A stretch of 36,078 nt of DNA from Candidatus Staskawiczbacteria bacterium (GTDB lineage Bacteria > Patescibacteriota > Minisyncoccia > Minisyncoccales > Staskawiczbacteraceae). The notes below the pieces were generated by a model that saw nothing but the letters and a program-made list of their open reading frames with translations, did not search any database and was not told where the DNA came from. A program made the translations under genes and the position numbers. This document shows, one piece after another, positions 18,818 to 28,218 of this stretch; positions within the stretch are counted from its first letter, which is position 1; every line of letters begins with the position of its first letter. Location: positions 1 through 36,078 of the forward strand of contig JAHFKU010000007.1 in NCBI GenBank assembly GCA_023245195.1, given 5' to 3'.

Positions 18818-20272
18818 ATGATGAATATCAGTATCAAGAAATTTTTTTTGGAGAATATCGGTACCAAACAAACTATCTTTAAAAATACCTTTTGGCTGGT
18901 GGTAGCTGAAGTGGTGGGCGGTGTTTTGAGGTTTGTATTGCTTATTTATGTAGCAAGAATTCTGGGGGCAAATGAATATGGTAAATTTACTTTTGCCTTT
19001 TCTTTTGTTTCGGTCATTGTCATTTTTTCAGACATGGGCATTATTGATATTGTCACTCGGGAGTTCTCGCGCAATAAAGAAAAAGAAAAAGAGCTCTCAT
19101 CTCTCATTGCGCTGGAAGTTCTTTTAAGCCTGGGAGCACTTATATTAATGGTAGTCGGTTCTTTTTTTATAACATCCGACCGATATATTCAAAGGTTGAT
19201 TTGGGTGTTGTCGTTGTTTATTTTATCAAGCAGCTTTTTTAGTATCTTTTTAGCATTCTTAAGAGGCAGGCAAAAAATGGAATATGAGGCCGCCATTAAA
19301 ATTGTGCACACCATTATTTTGGTGGGGCTGTCTTTTTTTGGTATTTTTTACTTTTCATCAGCCATTGCCTTGGGGTATAGTTACTTGATAGCAAATGTAT
19401 TTTCGGTAATAATTCTTTTATTATTTTTCCATTTTTATTTCCAACGCATCAGCATTAGTTTTAATAAAAATATGTTTAACATTTTGAAAATATCATGGCC
19501 CTTGAGTTTAGGATATGTGCCAATATGGGTTTACATTACCGTAAGCTCTATCATGCTTGGCTATTTTAATTTGATTACTCAAAATGGCTGGTATAATGCG
19601 GCTTCTAAGATTGCGCTTGTTGCCATGCTGCCCGCCGACCTTATTATCAGAAGTTTTTATCCGGCCTTGAGTAATTTTTTTGTTAATTCTAAAGAAAAAC
19701 TTCAAAAAAACTGGGACTATTTGATGGGTTTGATGATTTTTCTGGTCATGCCAACAGCCGTAGGAGGCGTAACATTAGCGCCTAAAATAATACACTTTTT
19801 TTACGGCCCTGATTTTAATTCTTCGATTTTTCCTTTTCAATTATTTATGATAGTCGTTGCAATCACTTTTATTCATTATCCCTATAGTGTGATTTTAATT
19901 GTTTCAGACCACCAGAAAAAAAACTTCCTCTTGATACTTGCCGGTATTTTAATGAATGTTATATTAAATGTCATATTAATTCCTTTATACGGTTTTTATG
20001 GAGCCATCATTTCAGTTATCATTTCTTCTTTAGCCATCTTATTTTTAACGATCATTACCTCCAAAAAATACATAGAAATATCTTTGTTTAATACTAAATT
20101 ATTGAAATATAGTATAATCGCCGGCCTTTTTAGTTTTGTGATGTTTCTTGTTTTAAATCTTCCATTTATCTGGCATCTTAATATTTTCTATTCTGTAGCC
20201 ATAGGAGCGTTAACGTATGCAGTTTTATGCTTGTTACTTTATAGAATTTATAAAAATGCTCTTTTTAATTAA
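18818..20272 (+). CDS. Polysaccharide flippase (Wzx/MATE-like, oligosaccharide repeat-unit exporter)
   Basis: Multi-TM; RFVLLIYVARILGANEYGKFTFAFSFVSVIVIFSDMGI. Confidence 0.87.
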   Translation: MMNISIKKFFLENIGTKQTIFKNTFWLVVAEVVGGVLRFVLLIYVARILGANEYGKFTFAFSFVSVIVIFSDMGIIDIVTREFSRNKEKEKELSSLIALEVLLSLGALILMVVGSFFITSDRYIQRLIWVLSLFILSSSFFSIFLAFLRGRQKMEYEAAIKIVHTIILVGLSFFGIFYFSSAIALGYSYLIANVFSVIILLLFFHFYFQRISISFNKNMFNILKISWPLSLGYVPIWVYITVSSIMLGYFNLITQNGWYNAASKIALVAMLPADLIIRSFYPALSNFFVNSKEKLQKNWDYLMGLMIFLVMPTAVGGVTLAPKIIHFFYGPDFNSSIFPFQLFMIVVAITFIHYPYSVILIVSDHQKKNFLLILAGILMNVILNVILIPLYGFYGAIISVIISSLAILFLTIITSKKYIEISLFNTKLLKYSIIAGLFSFVMFLVLNLPFIWHLNIFYSVAIGALTYAVLCLLLYRIYKNALFN

Positions 20273-21417
20273 TGACCACGGAATTTAAAAAGATTAGCGT
20301 CGCCTACTTTTACCCCATTTTTAGGAATGCCGCGATGGCGCGTTTTGTTAAAAATATTACTGAAAATATTGATCATAGCAAGTTTGAAGTATCGTTTGTT
20401 GGATTAAAAATAGAAGAAAGTTTTATGCGCGAAATTCCAAAAGATGTTTTTGTGGTAAATTTAGGCAGTCTCTATGTTCCAACTTCTCTTTTTAAATTAG
20501 TGGCATACCTTAGAAAAGAGCGCCCCGATATTTTTGTTGCTGCTTTTCCCCACATCAACGTTCTGGCCATGATGGCAAAAGTAATGTCGGGGGTCGGCAC
20601 AAAAGTTGTTTTGACCGATCACAATCACTTTTTTGGCCTTGTCCGCAACGCAAGAAGTTTGCAGCGCAGATTCTTTGGCATGGTTATTCTGCCACATTTA
20701 ATGCGGATTTTTTATCCCTTATCAGATGCGGTTATTTGCGCCTCGCAGGGCGTGGCAAAAAGCATTTTGGAGGTGGTGAATATCCCCGATAAAGTCAAAG
20801 TAATATATTACCCCGTGGCGGCTGACAAAATCCAGGAATGGTCAAAAGAGCCGGTAGGCCATCCGTGGTTTTCAGATTCAAACATCCCGCTTGTGTTAGC
20901 AGCTGGCAGACTGATCAATCAAAAAGATTTTCCAACCCTGCTTCGCGCATTTAGCTTGGTTGTCAAAGCTATGCCCGCGCACTTGGCTATTTTAGGGGAA
21001 GGAAAAGATCGAGGCATGTTAGAGGAGCTGGCCAAAGAATTGGGAATTTATGAACATGTTGCGTTTTTGGGATTCCAAAGAAATCCCTTCAGATACATGG
21101 GCAAAGCTACAGTTTTTGTTCTTTCCTCAATACATGAGGGATTTGGAAATGTGCTGGTTGAAGCCATGGCTTGTGGAACGCCGGTTATCTCAACTGATTG
21201 TAAATCGGGTCCCAGAGAAATCATCGAACCGGGAAAGAGTGGAATACTCGTTCCTGTTGAGGATTACGAAGCTTTATCAAAAGCAATGATTAAGGTTCTT
21301 GCAGATTCTTCTTTGCAGCAGCATTTTTCTTTGGAGGGCTTAAAAAGGGTAAGATACTTTTCAGTAGAAAAAAATATCCAACAATACCAAGACCTTTTTT
21401 CAACATTAATGAGGTAG
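20272..21417 (+). CDS. Glycosyltransferase family 4 (GT-B)
   Basis: LVLAAGRLINQKDFPTLLRAF...FVLSSIHEGFGNVLVEAMACGTPVISTDCKSGPREI. Confidence 0.92.
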   Translation: MTTEFKKISVAYFYPIFRNAAMARFVKNITENIDHSKFEVSFVGLKIEESFMREIPKDVFVVNLGSLYVPTSLFKLVAYLRKERPDIFVAAFPHINVLAMMAKVMSGVGTKVVLTDHNHFFGLVRNARSLQRRFFGMVILPHLMRIFYPLSDAVICASQGVAKSILEVVNIPDKVKVIYYPVAADKIQEWSKEPVGHPWFSDSNIPLVLAAGRLINQKDFPTLLRAFSLVVKAMPAHLAILGEGKDRGMLEELAKELGIYEHVAFLGFQRNPFRYMGKATVFVLSSIHEGFGNVLVEAMACGTPVISTDCKSGPREIIEPGKSGILVPVEDYEALSKAMIKVLADSSLQQHFSLEGLKRVRYFSVEKNIQQYQDLFSTLMR

Positions 21418-21421
21418 ATTC

Positions 21422-21507
21422 GCTACGAAATACGAATTTTTTACGAATATACGAATCAAAACGACGTTTCTCATTCGTATATTCGTATTTGATTCGTATT
21501 TCGTAGC
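21422..21507. repeat. Gap-filling inverted repeat D (ACGAATA-word type), 16 + 15 bp perfect arms
   Basis: gctacgaaatacgaat-tttt-tacgaatatacgaat ... attcgtatattcgta-tttg-attcgtatttcgtagc. Confidence 0.93.
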
Positions 21508-21514
21508 CAACAAT

Positions 21515-22378
21515 ATGACACCATTAGTTTCTGTAATTTTACCTACTTACAATAGAGAAAAATATATTGCCAGAGCCATAGAAAGCGTTTGGAAGCAAAG
21601 CTATGAAAATATGGAATTAATTGTCATCAATGATGCTTCAACAGATGGGACTGGCAACTTAATCAATAACCTTGCCAAAGATAATCCAAAAATAATTGTG
21701 TTGCACAACGAAGTTAATTTAGGCATGGTTGCCTCTTTTAATAAGGCCATCAACGTGGCCCAGGGGAAATATATTGCCCGTTTAGATGATGATGATGTTT
21801 GGTGTAGTGGTGAGAAAATAGAAAAACAAGTGGATTTTTTGGAAAAAAATCCGGCATACTGCTTGGTAGGAGGAGGCGTGATAAAAGTAGATAAACATGA
21901 CAAGGAAATTGTGCGGTATTTGTTGCCAAAAGAAGATGAAGATATTAGAAAAACCATTTTAGTTAATAATACCTTTGCCCACACTACCGTTCTTTTCAGA
22001 AAAGATACTTTTTTGGAAGTAGGGGGCTATGATGAGCAGTTCCCCTTTGTCCAAGATTGGGATTTGTGGCTGAAAATGGGAAAAGTGGGTAAATTTTATA
22101 ATTTTCAAGAATTCTTTGTGCGTTATTTAGACCAAGAACACAATGATCCCTACCACTATAGAAATTATAAAATAAGAAGGAATTTGAAGATGAACATAAA
22201 ACTAAGGAAAAAATACCAGGACAGTTATCCGCATTATCGCAAAGCCATTTTATTTTGCTTTGCTAGTTATGCTTATTCTTTTCTGCCTTTTAAAATAGAA
22301 TTGGGGCCGATAATATTTCAAATAAGAAAACTAATTTTCGGCCACCCGCCATATCAGTATTTAGAGCCCAGTGAATAA
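21515..22378 (+). CDS. Glycosyltransferase family 2
   Basis: VSVILPTYNREKYIARAIESVWKQSYENMELIVINDASTDGT...ARLDDDDVW. Confidence 0.92.
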   Translation: MTPLVSVILPTYNREKYIARAIESVWKQSYENMELIVINDASTDGTGNLINNLAKDNPKIIVLHNEVNLGMVASFNKAINVAQGKYIARLDDDDVWCSGEKIEKQVDFLEKNPAYCLVGGGVIKVDKHDKEIVRYLLPKEDEDIRKTILVNNTFAHTTVLFRKDTFLEVGGYDEQFPFVQDWDLWLKMGKVGKFYNFQEFFVRYLDQEHNDPYHYRNYKIRRNLKMNIKLRKKYQDSYPHYRKAILFCFASYAYSFLPFKIELGPIIFQIRKLIFGHPPYQYLEPSE

Positions 22379-22449
22379 CATTTTTGCGTTATTTATTGAG
22401 TTTGATATAATAATAGTAAAATATCATTAAAATTCACCCGATCATAATT

Positions 22450-22614
22450 ATGAAAAATTGGATAAAAATTGTAGCAGCTATTATCCTAGTCATTGTAGTA
22501 GCTCTTGTAATTATTGTACTGTTTTTTCCTGGGCTGGAGCATCAAATAGCTAAATTATTGCCCATAAATTTGAGATATTTTATCTATAAAACCCTGACGC
22601 CGTCTGCTAATTAA
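22450..22614 (+). CDS. 54-aa single-TM small protein
   Basis: Not in ORF track: MKNWIKIVAAIILVIVVALVIIVLFFPGLEHQIAKLLPINLRYFIYKTLTPSAN*. Confidence 0.5.
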   Translation: MKNWIKIVAAIILVIVVALVIIVLFFPGLEHQIAKLLPINLRYFIYKTLTPSAN

Positions 22615-22649
22615 TATTTTTGATTCACTATTTTGCAAGACCTCTTATA

Positions 22650-22683
22650 AAAAACACTTCAATTTATAAATTGAAGTGTTTTT
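22650..22683. terminator. 34-bp perfect palindrome, intrinsic terminator
   Basis: aaaaacacttcaatttataaattgaagtgttttt. Confidence 0.88.
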
Positions 22684-22687
22684 GTGT

Positions 22688-22716
22688 TTGACAATATGGT
22701 ATCTATCTGATACTAT
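22688..22716 (+). promoter_or_regulatory. Strong predicted sigma70 promoter
   Basis: TTGACA (22688-22693), 17-bp spacer, TACTAT (22711-22716). Confidence 0.77.
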
Positions 22717-22728
22717 GTGAGCACAATT

Positions 22729-22746
22729 CCTAATCATATGATTAGG
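22729..22746. promoter_or_regulatory. 18-bp perfect palindrome at the predicted transcript 5' end
   Basis: cctaatcatatgattagg; possible operator or 5' stabilising hairpin. Confidence 0.6.
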
Positions 22747-22792
22747 TCGTTCCGAAAGGAATGAGAGTTCTTTTTACTATGAGGAGGTTCGC

Positions 22793-24142
22793 ATGTCTGC
22801 GAGCAAGCCGATGGTTCTTGCCAGCTCATGGCACCCTGGTGGCATTAATGCCATCGTACCGGTGATTAAGAAATTGATGGCTGATGGCAAGACAGAAGTG
22901 GTCGTTTTAGGCCACGAATTCTCCGAACCGATTCTGGCCAAAGCTGGGATTTCCTTCAAGACGATCAAGGATTTCGGTCTGTCTGATGTTTCGCCCAACT
23001 CAATGGGTGTGTTGCTTCAAGCAGTTTCGCCTAATCTGGTTTTGATGGGAACGTCTGGCCAAGAAGGCAAGGCTAACGATATTCTTGAGCACAGCCTGAC
23101 CCTTGCTTCAAGGAATTTGAACATCAAGTCTTTGGCAGTAATTGATGTGTGGGGATGCTATTGGCAGAGATTCACCGACGAAAGGACGAACCGGAAACTA
23201 GAACTCCTTCCCGATTGTGTTGCGATCTTGGACGAAGTCGCCAAGGAAGACATGCTCAAAGAAGGATTTCCAAAAGACCGGTTGGTCATTACCGGAAATC
23301 CCCATTTTGACAACCTTCCGGCACGGGCGAAAAGTTTCACGGAAATCCAACGTTCTGAACTCAAGCGAAAGATCGGGTTGGATTGTGAAACATTATTTTT
23401 CCTCGCTGGCAACGGGTTCTCATCCGCGAAACCAGATTGCGGTTACTGGGATTTGGATGTCATCGAATTGATTCTGGATACGATGTCCGAATTACCAGGC
23501 GTTGGCCTTGCGGTGCGTGTGCATCCAAGGATGCCAACAGAGGACAAGCGTCAAGTTTTTGATGCCATTGCCAGATCTGGTACCAAAGCAAAGCTGATTG
23601 AGGATATCGATTCTCAAACTTTGGCCTTGGTGGCGGATGTGACTTTTTGTGAATTCTCCACGATCGGCATTGAAGCAGTTTACATGCGTCGGCCAACCGT
23701 AAGTCTCCAGCCCGGCTTGCAAGGAAAAGACAACTTGCTTGTCAGTGAAAAAGGCATCATTCCCGTGGGTTACACTGTTGAAGCCTGCAGGGAATTAATC
23801 AAGAAGGCGGTAGATCCCCAATACCGAGCGGACATCTTGAATCTGTCGGCAAACTTCGCCACCGACGGAAGGGCAACTGAACGCGTTGTTGAGCTTGTCT
23901 GTTCGCTACTCAAACCGGAGGAGGAAGTTTCTATGAATCGCCGAGCACTCATCAAACGTCGTAGCGAGTTAATTCATGAGATGACAATCAATCATCCAAT
24001 CGATATTTGCAAGAATCTGGGGCCGGCGTCCGATGGGGAATACGAAGCGTACCTAAAGAGATACGAAGACATGAAAGAGGAATTGGCCAAACTGAATAAG
24101 CAACTCGGTCTTCCTGAAGATTCTTGGGAATCCTTGGCATAA
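22793..24142 (+). CDS. Predicted GT-B-fold glycosyltransferase/epimerase-like protein
   Basis: PMVLASSWHPGGINAIVPVIKKL; RVHPRMP; CEFSTIGIEAVYMRRPTVSLQPG; strong SD gaggagg upstream. Confidence 0.6.
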   Translation: MSASKPMVLASSWHPGGINAIVPVIKKLMADGKTEVVVLGHEFSEPILAKAGISFKTIKDFGLSDVSPNSMGVLLQAVSPNLVLMGTSGQEGKANDILEHSLTLASRNLNIKSLAVIDVWGCYWQRFTDERTNRKLELLPDCVAILDEVAKEDMLKEGFPKDRLVITGNPHFDNLPARAKSFTEIQRSELKRKIGLDCETLFFLAGNGFSSAKPDCGYWDLDVIELILDTMSELPGVGLAVRVHPRMPTEDKRQVFDAIARSGTKAKLIEDIDSQTLALVADVTFCEFSTIGIEAVYMRRPTVSLQPGLQGKDNLLVSEKGIIPVGYTVEACRELIKKAVDPQYRADILNLSANFATDGRATERVVELVCSLLKPEEEVSMNRRALIKRRSELIHEMTINHPIDICKNLGPASDGEYEAYLKRYEDMKEELAKLNKQLGLPEDSWESLA

Positions 24143-24160
24143 AGGCCATCAGTTTATCAT

Positions 24161-24195
24161 ATCCGCTGTGTTGAAAAACACACAGTGGATTTTTA
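24161..24195 (+). terminator. Intrinsic terminator
   Basis: atccgctgtgttgaaaaacacacagtggatttttatt. Confidence 0.75.
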
Positions 24196-24320
24196 TTACT
24201 ATAGATATATAAGCTAAATCTATAATATACAATGAACTCTTTTGAACCCTTGCTTATTTTTAAAATAAGTGTTAAATTATTAAATCCGTTCTTTGACATA
24301 AAACCCTAACTTGAAAGGGC

Positions 24321-25205
24321 ATGCCAATGACTTGGTTGCCATTTGTTTTGCTTATAGTTATCCATGCAGCTCACAGTATGGCTATGAAACCCATGACAGA
24401 CCGCCTGCCACGGATCAAGGCACTCTTGGCCATGTATTTGGTGTGCTCTCTTTGTGGATTGCTCTTCTGGATTACGTTTGACGGCACGCTATTTACCTCA
24501 AGAGATCTTCTAGTGGTAGGAGTTGGCCTTGGGTTCTTAAACTTTATTGTGGTTCAGCTCTACTGGGCTGCCTACAAAATTAACATGAGCAGAACCTCTT
24601 TATTCTTGCCGCTCGTAAGCTTGTTTAGCGCTACGCTGCTTGCTATTTTCTTGCAAGAATACGAGCATCTTAACCTTTTAGCAGTCACTGGTTTTGCTAT
24701 TCACTTAATTGCAGTTTGGCTTTTCAAAGTAGGCCAGGCACAAAAAAATGGGGGAGAAGAAGAGGAAAAATACGGACGATGGCTAATACTCACCATTGCG
24801 CTCATTGCCACTCAGAGCCTGCAACTTTTCCTGATGAAAGTCGTAGCTTCTGATGTTCCGACAACCCAGTACATCCCAATGATATACCTAGGATGCTTGA
24901 TGTATTTTGGCATCACACTTCTTTGCCACAAAAAAGAAGCCATGCCACCAAAATACAAATCGGCATTTTGGGGACTCATTCCAGTCATTGGCGTTTTAAC
25001 TGCCGGATTTACTGCGTGCGTCTACTGGATGTTCCAGAAAAACGATGGCATTGCATCGGTTTCTTTTTTCGCCCTTAGCCAAACATTTGTTCCGGCACTG
25101 GTTGGCTGGATTTTTTTCAAGGAGGGAAAAGGATTTTCGCGCATTGAGCTAGCCGGATTTTTCTGCGGTGTTACTGCCGCTCTACTCATCATATTTTCGC
25201 ACTGA
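24321..25205 (+). CDS. DMT/EamA-superfamily-like membrane transporter
   Basis: About 10 TM segments in two halves; start could be 24327 (MTWLPFV...). Confidence 0.75.
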   Translation: MPMTWLPFVLLIVIHAAHSMAMKPMTDRLPRIKALLAMYLVCSLCGLLFWITFDGTLFTSRDLLVVGVGLGFLNFIVVQLYWAAYKINMSRTSLFLPLVSLFSATLLAIFLQEYEHLNLLAVTGFAIHLIAVWLFKVGQAQKNGGEEEEKYGRWLILTIALIATQSLQLFLMKVVASDVPTTQYIPMIYLGCLMYFGITLLCHKKEAMPPKYKSAFWGLIPVIGVLTAGFTACVYWMFQKNDGIASVSFFALSQTFVPALVGWIFFKEGKGFSRIELAGFFCGVTAALLIIFSH

Positions 25206-25212
25206 AACCATA

Positions 25213-25246
25213 AGCTACAGATCTTTTCCTGTGGCTTTTTATTTTA
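25213..25246 (+). terminator. Intrinsic terminator
   Basis: aagctacag-atcttttc-ctgtggctttttatttt. Confidence 0.7.
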
Positions 25247-25292
25247 TGTACAACATATTTTAATATAATGCATTGAACCGTTTTGACCCCCA

Positions 25293-25320
25293 TTGACTTA
25301 TATTTTAAGGGGGCTATGAT
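25293..25320 (+). promoter_or_regulatory. Predicted sigma70 promoter before the HTH gene and downstream glycan genes
   Basis: TTGACT, 16-bp spacer, TATGAT (25315-25320); ATG at 25330. Confidence 0.55.
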
Positions 25321-25329
25321 GGAGTAATT

Positions 25330-25578
25330 ATGTCAGACGAAATTAAACCGGAAAAAATATATACCCCAAAAGAAGCTCGCGATTTTTTGAAAATCAGTGA
25401 AAGCACCATGAAGCGAATGCTTAAAGCGGGTGTAATAAAAGCCTATAAAGTGAGCGGGCAATATCGGATTTGGGGAAGAGATATTTTAAAAATAGTTTCT
25501 TCCGAAGCTGTGATAAAAGGAGATAGGGTTTATTTAACCGTAAAAGAAAAAATTAAAAATACCATCAAAAAATGGTAA
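25330..25578 (+). CDS. Excisionase/MerR-type HTH DNA-binding protein
   Basis: YTPKEARDFLKISESTMKRMLKAGVIKAYKVSGQYRIWGRDI. Confidence 0.8.
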   Translation: MSDEIKPEKIYTPKEARDFLKISESTMKRMLKAGVIKAYKVSGQYRIWGRDILKIVSSEAVIKGDRVYLTVKEKIKNTIKKW

Positions 25579-26324
25579 ACCGTAAAAAAGTCAGTGCTAT
25601 TATTCAGGCAAGAATGGGTTCTACCCGTTTGCCAAATAAAGTGTTAATGCAAATAGAGCGTAAGCCTTTGCTATGGCACATTATGCATAGGTTAGGATTT
25701 TCAAAAGAAATTCATGAAGTTATTTTAGCAATTCCCGATACCAAAGAAAATGATGTACTGGAACAATTCGCAAAACAATATAAGATAAAGTATTTTAGCG
25801 GCAGTGAAGATGATGTGCTTTCGCGGTATCATCAGGCTGCCAAAAAATTTAACTGTGAAATCGTAGTGAGAATATGTTCAGATAGGCCGGTGATTGATCC
25901 TGAAATTGTGGATATGGTCATCAAAAAGCATCTTGATGACAACGTTGATTATACGGCAAATAATTTGCAACAAACATTCCCCGTGGGACTGGAAGCAGAG
26001 GTTTTTGATAGTAGCGTACTACAAAAAGCTAACCTGGAAGCAAAAGCTTTGCATGAAAGAGAGCATGTTACCCCCTATATCTATTTACACCCTGAATTAT
26101 TCAAACTTAGAAATGTAGAGGCACAAGGCATATTGCAAAGGCCCGATATCAGATTAACGGTAGATACCAAAGAAGATTTTGAATTAGTCAGTCAAATTTA
26201 TAACCATCTTCACGCCCCTGGAAATATGTTTGGTGCAAAAGCCATTATTGATTTATTAGATAAATACCCGGATTTGAAAAAAATTAATAGTAATATCAAG
26301 CAAAAACCACTAGAAGCTGTCTAG
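25572..26324 (+). CDS. SpsF-like cytidylyltransferase (acylneuraminate cytidylyltransferase family)
   Basis: SAIIQARMGSTRLPNKVLMQIERKPLLWHIMHRL...VVRICSDRPVIDPEI. Confidence 0.9.
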   Translation: MVNRKKVSAIIQARMGSTRLPNKVLMQIERKPLLWHIMHRLGFSKEIHEVILAIPDTKENDVLEQFAKQYKIKYFSGSEDDVLSRYHQAAKKFNCEIVVRICSDRPVIDPEIVDMVIKKHLDDNVDYTANNLQQTFPVGLEAEVFDSSVLQKANLEAKALHEREHVTPYIYLHPELFKLRNVEAQGILQRPDIRLTVDTKEDFELVSQIYNHLHAPGNMFGAKAIIDLLDKYPDLKKINSNIKQKPLEAV

Positions 26325-26476
26325 GAAGTCGCTTTTGAGGATAAATTCATTTTTTCCGAGCGAAAATTTGATAGAACGACAAGGTTTACACGATAGAGTA
26401 TAAACCGCGAAGTTATAGCAAATTTGCAGCCGGAAAAAATGAATTTAGGCCAAATTGGACTTCCTAGACAGCTTCT
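26312..26476. repeat. Core-type gap-filling inverted repeat E, 19-bp outer and 17-bp inner perfect arms
   Basis: agaagctgtctaggaagtc (26312)/gacttcctagacagcttct (26458); taaattcattttttccg (26342)/cggaaaaaatgaattta (26431); core gagcgaaaatttgatagaa...aagttatagcaaatttgcag. Confidence 0.93.
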
Positions 26477-26482
26477 CGAACC

Positions 26483-27112
26483 ATGAGAGTTAGTGTCATT
26501 GTCCCAACGTATAATAGGGCAAAGTATATTGGTAGAACCATACGTAGTCTATTGGCCCAGGCTTGGGCAAAAGAGAACTACGAAATTGTGGTAATTAATG
26601 ATGGAAGTACCGATCAAACTCCAACGGTTTTGGATGTGTTTAGTGATTCAATAAAAATAATACATTTGCCTTCCAATATGGGTTTGCCATATGCTGCAAA
26701 TACCGGTATCAAGCAGGCCCGGGGTGAATTTGTGATCAGGGTTGACGATGACGATTATTTACACGAAGATTTCTTAAAAACTCTTTGCAATTTTCTTGAC
26801 ATGAACAAAGATTTTGATGCGGTTTCTTGCGACTATTTGGTGGTTGATGAAAGAGGAGAAGTCACTGAAAGAAAAAATTCAGAAAAAGACCCTATTGACT
26901 GCGGCATCATGTTTAGAAAAGATCAGCTCATTGATATTGGTCTTTACAATGAGTCGCCGTTTGATAAAAAGTTTTTATATAGGGCAGACGAAGACTTAAG
27001 AAAACGGTTTCTCCAAAAATACACCATTCAAAGGATAGCACTACCGTTATATAGATACATGATGCATTCAGGGAACATGACTAAAAATAAAGAAGAACCA
27101 AAAGAAAATTAA
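26483..27112 (+). CDS. Glycosyltransferase family 2
   Basis: VSVIVPTYNRAKYIGRTIRSLLAQAWAKENYEIVVINDGSTDQT...RVDDDDYL. Confidence 0.9.
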   Translation: MRVSVIVPTYNRAKYIGRTIRSLLAQAWAKENYEIVVINDGSTDQTPTVLDVFSDSIKIIHLPSNMGLPYAANTGIKQARGEFVIRVDDDDYLHEDFLKTLCNFLDMNKDFDAVSCDYLVVDERGEVTERKNSEKDPIDCGIMFRKDQLIDIGLYNESPFDKKFLYRADEDLRKRFLQKYTIQRIALPLYRYMMHSGNMTKNKEEPKEN

Positions 27113-27128
27113 AAAATCCTAAAAAACA

Positions 27129-28205
27129 ATGAAAGTAAACAATAATATCATACAAGAAAATAGATTATTTCTTATCGCCGAGGCTGGTGTTAATTATTAT
27201 GATATCGCCAAAAAAGAGGGCATTTCCAATGTGGCTGCCGCAAAGTTAATGGTGCGCGAAGCGGCATTGGCGGGAGCACATGCGATTAAATTTCAGATAT
27301 ATAAAGCGGGAAAAATAGCTTCTAAATATTCGCCATCGTATTGGGATACCACCAAAGAACCCATAACCTCGCAATACGAACTTTTTAAAAAATTTGATAC
27401 CACAACTAATGAAGATTGGGAAGAGATTGCAAAGTATGCCAAAAAAAATAACATCGTTTTTATGGCAACCCCCTTTGACCATGAAGCGGTAGAACTGGTA
27501 GATAAGTTATCGCCCATATTCAAGGTTGCTTCAGCTGATATTACCAATTTTCCCATGTTAAGGCTTATTGCAAAAAAGGGTAAACCCATTGTTATTTCTA
27601 CGGGCGCTTCCACTAAAAAAGAGATTGCGGAGGCGATAGGCGTCATTGAAAAAGAAGGCAATAAAAAAATCATACTTTTGCATTGCGTATTAAACTATCC
27701 TACCAAATACGAAAAAGCTAATCTTTTTAAGATACCACAGATGCAAAAATTATTTCCCAATTATGCCATTGGCTATTCGGACCATACATTCCCCGATGAC
27801 AAAATGTTGGTTCTGACAACAGCTTACCTTCTGGGAGCCCGTGTCATAGAAAAGCATTTTACGTTAGATAAAACCATTAAGGGAAATGACCATTTTCATT
27901 CCATGGATCAGGTTGATCTTAAGAAATTTATAGATAATATCCGTTTTTTTAATACTATTTTTGGTGATTCACGCATAACGGAAGAAAAATATCTTAAAAA
28001 CGAAGCCATGGCAATCAAAAACGCCAGAAGAAGCATTGTGGCTTCCCGCGATTTAAAAAAAGGGGAAAAGCTTACCCTTGATACTATTATGATAAAAAGA
28101 CCGGGTGTTGGTATTAGCCCCAAATTCATTAATCAGGTGATAGGAAAACAACTAAAAAAGGGTATTAAAGAAGACAGGCCGTTGCAGTGGCACTACTTTA
28201 ATTAA
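27129..28205 (+). CDS. neuB: NeuB-family nonulosonic acid synthase with C-terminal SAF-like domain
   Basis: FLIAEAGVNYYDIAKKEGISNVAAAKLMVREAALAGAHAIKFQIYKAGKIASKYSPSYWD...GYSDHTFPD...IEKHFTLDKT...ARRSIVASRDLKKGEKLTLD. Confidence 0.92.
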   Translation: MKVNNNIIQENRLFLIAEAGVNYYDIAKKEGISNVAAAKLMVREAALAGAHAIKFQIYKAGKIASKYSPSYWDTTKEPITSQYELFKKFDTTTNEDWEEIAKYAKKNNIVFMATPFDHEAVELVDKLSPIFKVASADITNFPMLRLIAKKGKPIVISTGASTKKEIAEAIGVIEKEGNKKIILLHCVLNYPTKYEKANLFKIPQMQKLFPNYAIGYSDHTFPDDKMLVLTTAYLLGARVIEKHFTLDKTIKGNDHFHSMDQVDLKKFIDNIRFFNTIFGDSRITEEKYLKNEAMAIKNARRSIVASRDLKKGEKLTLDTIMIKRPGVGISPKFINQVIGKQLKKGIKEDRPLQWHYFN

Positions 28206-28218
28206 TTTATAATTTACA

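Noticed and set aside
21422-21507. ACGAATA-word repeats as a CRISPR array
   Set aside because: No regular repeat/spacer periodicity; arrangement is a single large inverted repeat.
22777-22998. Minus-strand ORFs opposite the 22793-24142 gene (22777-22998, 23158-23412, 23460-23722, 23770-23955)
   Set aside because: No recognisable motifs; explained as shadow ORFs of a GC-richer gene.
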